Part shown: positions 35,961 to 44,359 of the stretch, piece by piece | Layout of the letters: every line of letters begins with the position of its first letter | Position numbering within the stretch: the first letter of the stretch is position 1 | Assembly (NCBI GenBank): GCA_002840555.1 | Contig: PHBJ01000002.1 | Location: 124,001 to 188,000, forward strand | Length of the DNA stretch: 64,000 bases | Direction: 5' to 3' | Origin: Deltaproteobacteria bacterium HGW-Deltaproteobacteria-13 | Lineage (GTDB): Bacteria; Desulfobacterota; Syntrophia; Syntrophales; Smithellaceae | The notes under the pieces: model-generated | What the model was told of the DNA's origin: nothing | What the model saw: the letters and a program-made list of their open reading frames with translations, nothing else | The model's database searches: none | Translations under genes and position numbers: made by a program

Positions 35961-36827
35961 TTAATTTTTATTGATGTCTCGGTGGTTTATATTAACCAAA
36001 TACTTCATGGAAGAAAAAAACGAGCTTATTTTATTGGCGATAACGACGGACCGGTGTTTTCCTCCCGTGCAACCCATGGCAATGTTCAGACGCACCTTCC
36101 CTTCTTTTTCATAGAGAGGAATCAGTAAATTCATCAAATCCAATGTTTTTTCCAAAAAATCCTTACTTTCCTTATTTTGCAGAACATAGTTTCTGACATC
36201 AATATTATTACCGTCATATTTTTTTAAATTCTCAACAAAATAAGGATTAGGTAAAAATCTTACGTCAAAAACAAGGTCCGCTTCAACGGGCAGTCCGTAA
36301 CGATAGCCGAAAGAAGTTACGTTAATAACCATTTTCTTATTTCTGGAAGACGGCGAGAAATGCCGCTGAACGATATCCTTCAGTTGGTGAACATTGATTG
36401 AAGTGGTATCAATAATCTTGTCTGCCATTTGTTTTAAAGGTGATAATTTTTCCCGTTCCAGCAGAATGCCTTCCATAATCATTCCCCTTTCGGAAAGAGG
36501 ATGAATACGTCTGGTTTCATTAAAGCGATGCAAAAGAGACTCATCACTGGATTCAAGGAAAAGAATCTCAATTTTGTAACCTTTTTCTTTAAGCCCGGCG
36601 AATATTCGTTTGTACTTATTCAGAAAGCTTCTTTCCCGCAAATCCATGACCAGGGCCACTTGTTTAATTTCGGGCGAAGAAACAGCGGTTATGGAAAGAA
36701 ATTTTGGAAGTAAAATAACGGGCAAGTTATCGACACAAAAAAAACCGATATCTTCCAGTGCCCGCAGCGCCGTGCTTTTACCGGAACCGGAAAGACCGCT
36801 AATGATGACGACACGAAGATTTTTCAT
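35961..36827 (-). CDS. rapZ: RNase adapter RapZ (YvcJ family nucleotide-binding protein)
   Basis: 288 residues. Walker A GLSGSGKS is at 11-18, [11 protein letters not shown] near 27-37, and the C-terminal regulatory domain has [26 protein letters not shown] and [13 protein letters not shown]. In E. coli RapZ delivers sRNA GlmZ to RNase E and senses glucosamine-6-phosphate. In other phyla the role is less clear. It is the last gene of the rpoN-hpf-ptsN-rapZ run. Confidence 0.94.
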   Translation of the reverse strand: MKNLRVVIISGLSGSGKSTALRALEDIGFFCVDNLPVILLPKFLSITAVSSPEIKQVALVMDLRERSFLNKYKRIFAGLKEKGYKIEILFLESSDESLLHRFNETRRIHPLSERGMIMEGILLEREKLSPLKQMADKIIDTTSINVHQLKDIVQRHFSPSSRNKKMVINVTSFGYRYGLPVEADLVFDVRFLPNPYFVENLKKYDGNNIDVRNYVLQNKESKDFLEKTLDLMNLLIPLYEKEGKVRLNIAMGCTGGKHRSVVIANKISSFFSSMKYLVNINHRDINKN

Positions 36828-36967
36828 CCAACTTTCATCCTTTTTAATTGTCTGATATTTTTTATCAGATTTATTTTAAAATATCCAGCAGATGAGAGTT
36901 TTTGTAAACCATTGTAATTTTGCAGTTAATACTTTTGTGCCCGGGGATATCCTCTATTCAATGGATG

Positions 36968-37015
36968 TTCATACCACGCTGCGCTAACGGGAGAGTCCAT
37001 GCAGCGTGGCATGAA
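36968..37015. terminator. Long stem-loop between ptsN and rapZ
   Basis: TTCATACCACGCTGC (36968-36982) pairs with GCAGCGTGGCATGAA (37001-37015), 15 bp with one G-T wobble and an 18-base loop. It starts nine bases past the ptsN stop on the minus strand. No T-tract follows, so it could be a processing or protective hairpin rather than an intrinsic terminator. The rest of the 36828-37023 gap shows nothing else. Confidence 0.5.
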
Positions 37016-37023
37016 TTTAAAAT

Positions 37024-37491
37024 TTAAGTGGTACAAACCTCTTCCTGATCAATAATAATTTTATATAAATCACTTTGAGAATTTGCTTTTAACAGTTTTT
37101 TGCGAAAGTTAACGTCCTTCAGCATTTTGGAAATTTTTGCCAGAATTTTTAAATGCTGACCCGCTGAATTTTCCGGAGCCAGAAGCAGGAAAAGCAGATA
37201 TACCGGTTTGCCGTCAAGAGAATCATAAGATATCCCGTCAATACTGCGTCCGAACGCGACCACGATATCGTCAAGTTCCGCTACCTTCCCGTGAGGAATG
37301 GCAACCCCGTCTCCTATTCCCGTGGAACCGAGTTTTTCTCTCTGTTTTAATATTTCAATAATCGAAGAGTAATTGAGTTTGAGGCCGCCGCGTATGATTG
37401 TATTAACCAGTTCCGCTAAAGCGTCATCTTTATTCCGGGCCACTAAATTGGCATTAATAAATTCTACTTTAAATATTTGATCCAGCTGCAT
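37024..37491 (-). CDS. ptsN: PTS system nitrogen-regulatory EIIA protein
   Basis: 155 residues of the mannitol/fructose EIIA fold. The phosphorylated His67 stands in GVAIPHGKV, preceded by REKLGSTGIGDG. Position between hpf and rapZ identifies it as the EIIA-Ntr of the rpoN cluster, a phosphorelay regulator rather than a sugar transporter component. No EI or NPr gene is in the window. Confidence 0.92.
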   Translation of the reverse strand: MQLDQIFKVEFINANLVARNKDDALAELVNTIIRGGLKLNYSSIIEILKQREKLGSTGIGDGVAIPHGKVAELDDIVVAFGRSIDGISYDSLDGKPVYLLFLLLAPENSAGQHLKILAKISKMLKDVNFRKKLLKANSQSDLYKIIIDQEEVCTT

Positions 37492-37559
37492 TTACGACAC
37501 CTAAAGTTAATCTTAAAAATTACTTCTAAATCTCATTTGATTTTAATCGCGTCCGTTGT

Positions 37560-38090
37560 CTAATTTGTTTCTATCAGCGTATAATTTTCATCATCACGAC
37601 GATAGACCAAACTTACGTTTTCCGAAGAAGAATCACGATAAATGATAAAACGATCCTTTGATTCTTCCAGTTCCATTATCGCTTCATCAAAAGACATCGG
37701 CTTTAATATGACTTTACGTGTTTCTGCGATTTTATTTACCGTAGTTTCTTCCGTTTCATCGCCCTGGGCTGATTTCTCCTGACCACGACGAATGCTTTTG
37801 GGTTTATGTTCACGTATTTTTTCTTTTTGTTTTTTTAATTGTTTTTCAATTTTTTCGATGCAGCTATCGAGCGCCAGATGCATATCCTTGGCTTCTTCTT
37901 TCGCGTTGATATTCCAACCGTTGGAGCTTAGATTAATTTCTATAACATTTCTGAATTTTTCCATGGAAACAATAATATGAGCTTCGGCAGGCGCGTCTAA
38001 ATATTTTTTCAGTTTTAGAATCCTTTCTTCAGCGTAAGCTTTTTGCCAGTTTTCACCTTCACCGTTTCTAAAAGTTACCGAAATTTTCAT
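37560..38090 (-). CDS. hpf: Ribosome hibernation-promoting factor, long form
   Basis: 176 residues. The N-terminal S30AE/YfiA domain (1-95) is followed by a charged linker (about 95-125). The C-terminal dimerisation domain has KPMSFDEAIMELEESKDRFIIYRD and YRRDDENYTLIE. The long form joins 70S ribosomes into 100S dimers by itself, without Rmf. The start is supported by GGAGGA upstream. It follows rpoN as in many proteobacteria. Confidence 0.94.
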   Translation of the reverse strand: MKISVTFRNGEGENWQKAYAEERILKLKKYLDAPAEAHIIVSMEKFRNVIEINLSSNGWNINAKEEAKDMHLALDSCIEKIEKQLKKQKEKIREHKPKSIRRGQEKSAQGDETEETTVNKIAETRKVILKPMSFDEAIMELEESKDRFIIYRDSSSENVSLVYRRDDENYTLIETN

Positions 38091-38253
38091 AATCGTTCCT
38101 CCTTAATTAAATTAATCTGCCTGACATCTCAATTGACTTTTAAAATTTTCACTGAGCCGGCCATAAAGACGCTCGTCATATCTTTATTTAAAATTAAAAG
38201 TCAATCAATATTTTACGCCATTTATCTCAAAACTGCTTTTTTGAGATAACAAT

Positions 38254-39735
38254 TTAAAAATATTTTTTTCTCTTCGATGAAGGGAGAATTCCCATCATTT
38301 CCCTGTACTTGGCAACTGTACGGCGAGCGATATCGATTCCTTTGGCTTTGAGCAGATCAACAATCTCACAATCGCTATAAGGTTTCTTGGGTGGTTCCCC
38401 GCTGACTATTTGCTTAATTTCTTCTTTAACACTTTTCGATGCGATAGCGCCGCCATCCGACGTTGTCTTAATGGAACTGCCAAAGAAGTACTTCATCTCG
38501 AAAATTCCCTGAGGTGAATGCATATATTTATTACTCACCACGCGGCTGATCGTGGATTCGTGCATATCGATATCACCGGCAACATCCCGCAATACCAGGG
38601 GTTTGAGGAAATCAATCCCCCTGTCAAAAAAATCTCTCTGGAATTTTACTATACTTTCCGCAACTTTGTATATGGTGTTCTGCCGCTGCTGGATGCTCTT
38701 AATCAGCCAGGTAGCCGATTGGACTTTATCCTTGATATATTTTTTCCCATCCTCTTCTTCATGATGACCGTGATCGGTAAGTCCCGCCATAATTTCACGG
38801 TAAAAATTACTGATCCGGAGATGCGGCAAACCATCATCATTGAGAATGATCTTGTATTCATTTCCCGCTTTGACGACATACACATCCGGAATGATCGGCT
38901 GGATATTTTCATCGGAATAAATACTGCCGGGCTTTGGATTCATTCGGCTGATTAACAATACCGCTATTTCTACTTCTCTGAGAGGAACTTTTAATTTATG
39001 AGCAATGTGGACATAATTTTTCAGTTCCAGTTCTTTCAGAAAATCTTTAATGATCACTTCAATGATCTTGTTTTGCACTCCCAGCATTCTCGCTTGAATT
39101 AACAGGCATTCCTGCAGATTTCGCGCGGCAATTCCCGGAGGATCGAATTCCTGAACTCTTTTCAGAACAGCGTCAACGAATTCTTCGCTGATATTTTCCA
39201 ATTGAGCGATTTCCGGTACGGTCGCGCATAAATAACCATTGTTATCAAGATTGCCGATAATTTGAGTGCAAACACGTATTTCATCATCCGTAAAAGATGA
39301 AAGTTTCATCTGCCACATTAAATGTTTCGTCAGCGACTGGCCTTCGGTAAGAACATTATCCCATGAAGTTTCCTCGCCATCCCTGCCGCCATAAGTCACA
39401 CCGACCGGACCGTAATCTTCAAGATAATTAGCCCAATCAAACTCCTGGGCGGCTCCGCCGCCTTCCTCAACGTTGAGTTCCTCCGTACGTTCGATCGCTT
39501 TTACATTTTCCCGTTCAACAGAGATGACATCATTTTCGATTTCTTCATGGATGACATCATCATTGCCTTCATCCGGAGAAATTTCTTCCAGGAGAGGATT
39601 TTCCTCCATTTCCTGATTAATCGACTCGACAAGATCCTGCCGGGATAGCTGCAACAATTTAATTGCCTGCTGCAGCTGGGGGGTCATGATCAGCTGCTGG
39701 GAAAGTTTCAGACTTTGTTTTAACTCAAATGCCAT
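38254..39735 (-). CDS. rpoN: RNA polymerase sigma-54 factor
   Basis: 493 residues. Region I is the Gln/Leu-rich LKQSLKLSQQLIMTPQLQQAIKLLQLSRQDLVE activator-interacting segment. An acidic region II follows (about 45-80), then the core-binding domain. The HTH has MHESTISRVVSNKYMHSPQG and the C-terminal RpoN box is ARRTVAKYREMMGI. A longer reading would start at TTG 39747. The ATG at 39735 gives the usual N terminus MAFELKQ. It presumably serves the NtrC-type regulator at 22.9-24.3 kb. Confidence 0.95.
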   Translation of the reverse strand: MAFELKQSLKLSQQLIMTPQLQQAIKLLQLSRQDLVESINQEMEENPLLEEISPDEGNDDVIHEEIENDVISVERENVKAIERTEELNVEEGGGAAQEFDWANYLEDYGPVGVTYGGRDGEETSWDNVLTEGQSLTKHLMWQMKLSSFTDDEIRVCTQIIGNLDNNGYLCATVPEIAQLENISEEFVDAVLKRVQEFDPPGIAARNLQECLLIQARMLGVQNKIIEVIIKDFLKELELKNYVHIAHKLKVPLREVEIAVLLISRMNPKPGSIYSDENIQPIIPDVYVVKAGNEYKIILNDDGLPHLRISNFYREIMAGLTDHGHHEEEDGKKYIKDKVQSATWLIKSIQQRQNTIYKVAESIVKFQRDFFDRGIDFLKPLVLRDVAGDIDMHESTISRVVSNKYMHSPQGIFEMKYFFGSSIKTTSDGGAIASKSVKEEIKQIVSGEPPKKPYSDCEIVDLLKAKGIDIARRTVAKYREMMGILPSSKRKKYF

Positions 39736-39765
39736 AATATTAAACAATCACAGATTGCGAAATTT

Positions 39766-40488
39766 TTATAAACTGAACGTATCACCAAAATAGAATTTTC
39801 GCGCCAGTTCGCTGTTAGCGATCACATCGGGAGCGCCTTCTACAAGGATTGCCCCTTCATTGACAATGTAAGCCCGGTCACAGCAGGAAAGCGTCTCACG
39901 CACATTATGATCGGAAATAATTATTCCGATCCCCTTTGCTTTTAACTTTTCGATTATTTTCTGAATATCGGCGACAGCAAGCGGATCAATGCCTGCAAAA
40001 GGCTCATCCAGGAGAATATACTTGGGCGACGTAACCAATGCCCGTGTAATTTCCACTCTTCTTCTTTCTCCGCCGGAAAGCGAATAAGCATGATTCTTTG
40101 CCAGCGCCGTCAGATCAAGTTCAGCCAGAAGCTCATGGAGCTTTTCACTTTTTTCCTCTTCCATTAAATCAAGAGTTTCTAAAATCGCCATAATATTCTC
40201 TTCTACCGTAAGCTTACGGAAAATAGACGGTTCTTGCGGCAGGTAATTTAAGCCTTTGCGCGCCCTTAAATACATGGGAAATCCGGTAATATTTTCGCCA
40301 TCCAGAAATATTTCTCCGGCATCAGGCTTAATCAGTCCGACAATCATATAAAAAGTGGTTGTTTTGCCGGCGCCATTAGGACCAAGCAGCCCGACCACTT
40401 CGCCCGGCGAAATAGATAAGTCAATCTGATTGACAACTTTTCGCTTACTATAAATTTTTGTTAATCCTTTTGCCGATAAATCACTCAT
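39766..40488 (-). CDS. lptB: LPS export ABC transporter ATP-binding protein
   Basis: 240 residues. Walker A LLGPNGAGKTT (about 34-44), PQEPSIFRKLTVEENI in the Q-loop region, signature SLSGGERRRVEIARAL-like (here SLSGGERRRVEITRAL) and Walker B YILLDEPFAGIDP. LptB powers extraction of LPS from the inner membrane with LptFG, which are not in this window. It lies between lptA and rpoN. Confidence 0.95.
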   Translation of the reverse strand: MSDLSAKGLTKIYSKRKVVNQIDLSISPGEVVGLLGPNGAGKTTTFYMIVGLIKPDAGEIFLDGENITGFPMYLRARKGLNYLPQEPSIFRKLTVEENIMAILETLDLMEEEKSEKLHELLAELDLTALAKNHAYSLSGGERRRVEITRALVTSPKYILLDEPFAGIDPLAVADIQKIIEKLKAKGIGIIISDHNVRETLSCCDRAYIVNEGAILVEGAPDVIANSELARKFYFGDTFSL

Positions 40489-40518
40489 AATTTTTTTATA
40501 ACATATAACTTAATTTGT

Positions 40519-41061
40519 TCACGGTTTCTTTTTATCCTGGGGATAAATTATTGCTTTAACTTGTTTTTGTGTATTACTTTCCACTATCCCTCTATTTTCA
40601 TTGAGAAATACTATTACCCTGTCTCCCTTGATGGAGTTTTTCCCCTCGCTGAGCACCGCATTACCGGTCATGACGACTTTATTGCTTTCCCGAAAATATG
40701 TTGCCTCATCTCCGGTAGCCACCCGTTTCCCCTGGGTTAAAGACACATTTCCTTTCGCCTCTATTTTTTCCAGATCACCGGTTCTTTCTGTTTCTATTGA
40801 TCCGATTTTTTCTTTTTTATCCGGATCTTTTTTATAATACAAAAGCAACTGGTCGGCCTTCAGGACGTTGCTGCCCTGTGTGACCACAGCGTTGCCGGAA
40901 AACACAACTAGTTTCTTTTCGTTAAAAGCCTCCATCCGGTTGGATGTAATTTCCAGAGGTTCATCGGATGGCCTGCCAATGAGATTATTATCCGCCCAGA
41001 CGCGGTAAGGTGACAGTAAAATAATAAATAAAACAAATATGTAAATTTTTTTATCCATCAT
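40519..41061 (-). CDS. lptA: Lipopolysaccharide transport periplasmic protein LptA
   Basis: 180 residues. A signal peptide (KIYIFVLFIILLSPYRVWA) precedes an OstA-like beta-jellyroll: PLEITSNRMEAFNEKKLVVFSGNAVVTQGSNVL, then further repeats GKRVATGDEATYFRESNKVVMTGNAVLSEG. LptA forms the periplasmic bridge for LPS. It lies 13 bp after lptC and 30 bp before lptB. Confidence 0.92.
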   Translation of the reverse strand: MMDKKIYIFVLFIILLSPYRVWADNNLIGRPSDEPLEITSNRMEAFNEKKLVVFSGNAVVTQGSNVLKADQLLLYYKKDPDKKEKIGSIETERTGDLEKIEAKGNVSLTQGKRVATGDEATYFRESNKVVMTGNAVLSEGKNSIKGDRVIVFLNENRGIVESNTQKQVKAIIYPQDKKKP

Positions 41062-41073
41062 TAAATTTCTCGA

Positions 41074-41628
41074 TTAATTTATTTTAGCTTTAACCATGGA
41101 AGGGATACTCAGTTTCCCGTTATTAATAGAAAGCGTTAGTCCGGTTCCTGTAAGTTTCATCCGTTTATTTTCCATCGTAACAGGCGCGTCGGTATAAAAT
41201 TTCTTTTCCGCGTCATTATAATTTAAATGATCCGTGGAGAATCTGTCGTCATTATCAGATGTTATAACAACGTTGCCTTTAATTTCAATATTCTTTTTAT
41301 CCGTGAACATCTGACCTTTATCAGCGCTCATTGTAAAAACCTTGCCATCGGACGTTGTCAACTTTATTTGAACCTTCTCTAAAACAGCAAGGTTTTGTTT
41401 CTTATTGTATGTAGCGGTATCGGCCTTGACTTCCCACTTGGCGTTAGCTTCACCGACTTCCGTATAAACGAAGCCCTTAATTTGCAGATCAACACTTTCC
41501 TGAAGCACCTTCAGCAAATTTTTGGGTTTATTGACGTTTGTCTTGATGATGGCCGCAACGGCAATCAAAATCACCAAAGATACAATTGCTATTGACGAGA
41601 TAATAATCGCTTTTTTGCTTAATTTCAT
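41074..41628 (-). CDS. lptC: LPS export ABC transporter periplasmic protein LptC
   Basis: 184 residues. An N-terminal membrane helix (AIIISSIAIVSLVILIAVAAII) is followed by an LptC-type beta fold: WEVKADTATYNKKQNLAVLEKVQIKL and IEIKGNVVITSDNDDRFSTDHLNY. LptC receives LPS from LptBFG and passes it to LptA. Sequence identity in this family is low, and position before lptA secures the call. Confidence 0.9.
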   Translation of the reverse strand: MKLSKKAIIISSIAIVSLVILIAVAAIIKTNVNKPKNLLKVLQESVDLQIKGFVYTEVGEANAKWEVKADTATYNKKQNLAVLEKVQIKLTTSDGKVFTMSADKGQMFTDKKNIEIKGNVVITSDNDDRFSTDHLNYNDAEKKFYTDAPVTMENKRMKLTGTGLTLSINNGKLSIPSMVKAKIN

Positions 41629-41754
41629 TTTAAGTTCGGGACATCCTGTTATTACGCATTTTCGTTGATTTTATTATATCACTCAGAATGTCACGTGTAA
41701 AGACAATAAGGATGATAAGCGAGTATAATTTTTAGGAATAATGCTGATTAGCCT

Positions 41755-42309
41755 TTATTTTTTATTTGATTTGTTTGTTTTGAATTCATACCTGTCGGCC
41801 ACTTCCCGCCATTTGTCCTGAGCCTGTAAAATCATTTCACAAAGCTCTCTTACGGCGCCGTGTCCGCCTGTATTTTGAGTGATATAATGAACCGAGCTTT
41901 TGACCTCATCAACAGCATCTGCCACCGCTGCGGAAAAACCAGCTCTTTTTAATACGGGTATATCAACGATATCATCTCCCATGAAAGCCGCTTCATCGGC
42001 TGATAATTTATGTTTTTTTAATATTTTTTCGAAAACTTCTTTCTTGTTGAAAACCTTTTGATAAACGTCTTTTATTTCCAAGTCCTTCATCCGATGCTCG
42101 ACCACTTTTGATTGCCGCCCCGTAATGATCGCAACCTTGATTCCATAACGCTGAATGAGCTTCAGCCCGTGCCCGTCACGCACATGGAAGTTTTTCATTT
42201 CACGCCCCGCATCATCCATGATGATCCGGCCATCCGTCATAACACCGTCTACATCAAGAATCAGCAATTTTATTTTTTCAAGTTTTGCCTTAATTATATT
42301 TTTCATCAA
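41755..42309 (-). CDS. kdsC: 3-deoxy-D-manno-octulosonate 8-phosphate phosphatase (HAD family)
   Basis: 184 residues. The HAD nucleophile region LLILDVDGVMTDGRI has Asp19 and Asp21. IITGRQSKVVEHR (motif II) and MGDDIVDIPVLKRAGFSAAVADA (motif IV) follow. No cap insert is present, typical of the tetrameric KdsC type. Frees Kdo from Kdo-8-P for LPS. Lies before lptC in the usual order. Confidence 0.93.
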   Translation of the reverse strand: MMKNIIKAKLEKIKLLILDVDGVMTDGRIIMDDAGREMKNFHVRDGHGLKLIQRYGIKVAIITGRQSKVVEHRMKDLEIKDVYQKVFNKKEVFEKILKKHKLSADEAAFMGDDIVDIPVLKRAGFSAAVADAVDEVKSSVHYITQNTGGHGAVRELCEMILQAQDKWREVADRYEFKTNKSNKK

Positions 42310-42440
42310 TCATCTATCCTTTCTCGCCGGTTCAAGCTTGAGCCGAAACATTTTGAAAATAACCGGTTCAGTCATTATCGGACTGAACCAGCGGTGAAAA
42401 CTATATTTTAAGAAATGACCCCGTCATTTCACGAAGCGCG

Positions 42441-43448
42441 TTACTTCTTTCTAAGATACCCATTTTCCTTAAACCAGTTTATGGCCTTTCTAATGGTCAT
42501 ATCGATGGGCGTCTGAGGCAGGCCCAGTTCATTTACCGCCTTGGAGCAGTCATACCATTCCGTCATCTTGCCAATTCTGACTTCACTGGCTGTTACAACA
42601 GGCGGTTTTTTTGTAATGAAAGCGCCCAACTCGAAGATATGTCCCAGAGCGAGTGCAACAGGATAAGGTAACTTGACAGCCGGCGGCTTTACACCGGCAA
42701 TATCCGCAATCAGCTTTAAATAATCATAAACAGTGATATTCCTGTTTCCTAAAAGATATCTTTCGCCGACTCGGCCCTTTTTCGCGGCAAGGATATGGCC
42801 GCGGGCCACATCTTCGACATCGATGATATTTACTCCCCCGTCAATATATCCGGGCATTTTTTGATTGACGACATCAATAATCATTTGTCCCGATGGTGTC
42901 GGCTTTAAATCATTAATACCGATGACAAGGGTAGGATTGACAATTACGACCGGCAGTCCCCGGGTGATAAAAATTCTTGCCTCGTTTTCCGCGATATATT
43001 TGGACATGGAATAGTGATCGCCGGCTTCCCAATAATTAAAAGCCTTCTCTTCATTGGCAGGTATGGGGCCGCTCGCGGCTATCGCGTTGTTGGTGCTGGT
43101 ATAGACGACTTTCTCTATCCCGGCTTCAAGAGCAGCTTTGAGGGATGCTTTTGTGCCGCCGACATTGACCTCATAGAGCAATTTGGGATCAGGCGCCCAG
43201 TGAGCAAAATACGCTGCTGTAAGATAGAGCGTGTCGCAATTCTTAAGCGCCATTTTTATGGAATCGCTGTCGCGAATATCTCCATATACTCTCTCAACAT
43301 CGAGATTATCGATATTGCGGGTATCGCTGGTTTTTCTTATTAAAACCTTTACTTCTTCCCCATCCTTGATGAGTTCTCTTGCGATTGCGGAACCGATAAA
43401 ACCTGTTGATCCGGTGACAAGTTTCTTCATCTTTGAATATTTCTCCAT
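42441..43448 (-). CDS. NAD-dependent epimerase/dehydratase (extended SDR, HpnA-like)
   Basis: 335 residues. The cofactor loop is TGSTGFIGSAIA and the catalytic YxxxK is YSMSK (about residue 146). The segment NTLYLTAAYFAHWAPDP-like (here DTLYLTAAYFAHWAPDP) matches the hopanoid-associated sugar epimerase HpnA and related dihydroflavonol-reductase-like proteins. It stands between kdsA and kdsC, where many proteobacteria keep kdsD. A second ATG at 43430 is a possible start. The true substrate is unknown, but envelope sugar modification is suggested by context. Confidence 0.8.
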   Translation of the reverse strand: MEKYSKMKKLVTGSTGFIGSAIARELIKDGEEVKVLIRKTSDTRNIDNLDVERVYGDIRDSDSIKMALKNCDTLYLTAAYFAHWAPDPKLLYEVNVGGTKASLKAALEAGIEKVVYTSTNNAIAASGPIPANEEKAFNYWEAGDHYSMSKYIAENEARIFITRGLPVVIVNPTLVIGINDLKPTPSGQMIIDVVNQKMPGYIDGGVNIIDVEDVARGHILAAKKGRVGERYLLGNRNITVYDYLKLIADIAGVKPPAVKLPYPVALALGHIFELGAFITKKPPVVTASEVRIGKMTEWYDCSKAVNELGLPQTPIDMTIRKAINWFKENGYLRKK

Positions 43449-43531
43449 AAGTAATGGGCGATAATTTTTAACTATTATCGGGACACCACATTAGTTTTTT
43501 AAAAAAATTTGGTTATTTATCGCAACACGTT

Positions 43532-44359
43532 TTACCGGTTCGGCGCTTTGACCAGAGAATTAATTTTCTTAAGCGTAATCAGCAGTTCTTCCAGTGAATC
43601 CAGATAAAGAGAATTAGCGCCGTCGCATAAGGCTTTTTCGGGATCGCGATGAACTTCGAAAAAAATCCCATCCACACCGGCGGCAACAGCCGCCCGCGCC
43701 AGATACTTGACCATATCCCTCTGGCCGCCCGAAGATGTCCCCTGCCCTCCGGGCAACTGCACGGAATGCGTGGCGTCAAATATAACGGGATACCCCAAAG
43801 CCCTGAGAATGGGCAAGGAACGAACGTCAAATACAAGGTTATTATAGCCAAAAGACGCGCCTCTTTCCGTAATCATAATATTTTCATTACCGGCTGCTTT
43901 AGCCTTCTCAATAATATTGGCCACATCCCAGGGCGCCAGAAACTGCCCTTTTTTGATATTGATGGCGCGCGCTTTCTTAGCGATTTCCGTTATAAAATCC
44001 GTCTGGCGGCAAAGAAAGGCCGGCACCTGTATGACATCCAGTATTTTCGCGGCAGCATCGATTTCCTCGAAACGATGCACGTCGGAAAGCACCGGAATGT
44101 TCAACTCCTCTTTAATTTTCTTTAAAATCGGCAATCCTTTTTTCGCTCCCGGGCCGCGATAGGATTTTATTGAGGTCCTGTTGGCCTTGTCATAAGAAGC
44201 CTTAAAAATGAAAGGGATTTTCAACTTTGCCGTGAGTCTCTTTAAATATAAAGCCGTTTCCATGGCCGTTTTTTCATTTTCCAGAACGCACGGGCCGGCA
44301 ATCAGTACAAACTTATTATTATCTCCGATAACGAAATCACCCAGGCTGATTTTCTTCAT
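43532..44359 (-). CDS. kdsA: 2-dehydro-3-deoxyphosphooctonate aldolase (Kdo-8-P synthase)
   Basis: 275 residues. Condenses PEP and arabinose-5-phosphate to Kdo-8-P. Motifs are LIAGPCVLENEKTAMETA, FKASYDKANRTSIKSYRGPG, IPVLSDVH, QVPAFLCRQTDFI, TERGASFGYNNLVFDVRSLP and DATHSVQLPGGQGTSSGGQRD. Cys in PAFLCRQTD is not diagnostic of the metal class. Its start codon overlaps the stop of the upstream TPR gene (ATGA), implying coupled translation. Confidence 0.95.
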   Translation of the reverse strand: MKKISLGDFVIGDNNKFVLIAGPCVLENEKTAMETALYLKRLTAKLKIPFIFKASYDKANRTSIKSYRGPGAKKGLPILKKIKEELNIPVLSDVHRFEEIDAAAKILDVIQVPAFLCRQTDFITEIAKKARAINIKKGQFLAPWDVANIIEKAKAAGNENIMITERGASFGYNNLVFDVRSLPILRALGYPVIFDATHSVQLPGGQGTSSGGQRDMVKYLARAAVAAGVDGIFFEVHRDPEKALCDGANSLYLDSLEELLITLKKINSLVKAPNR

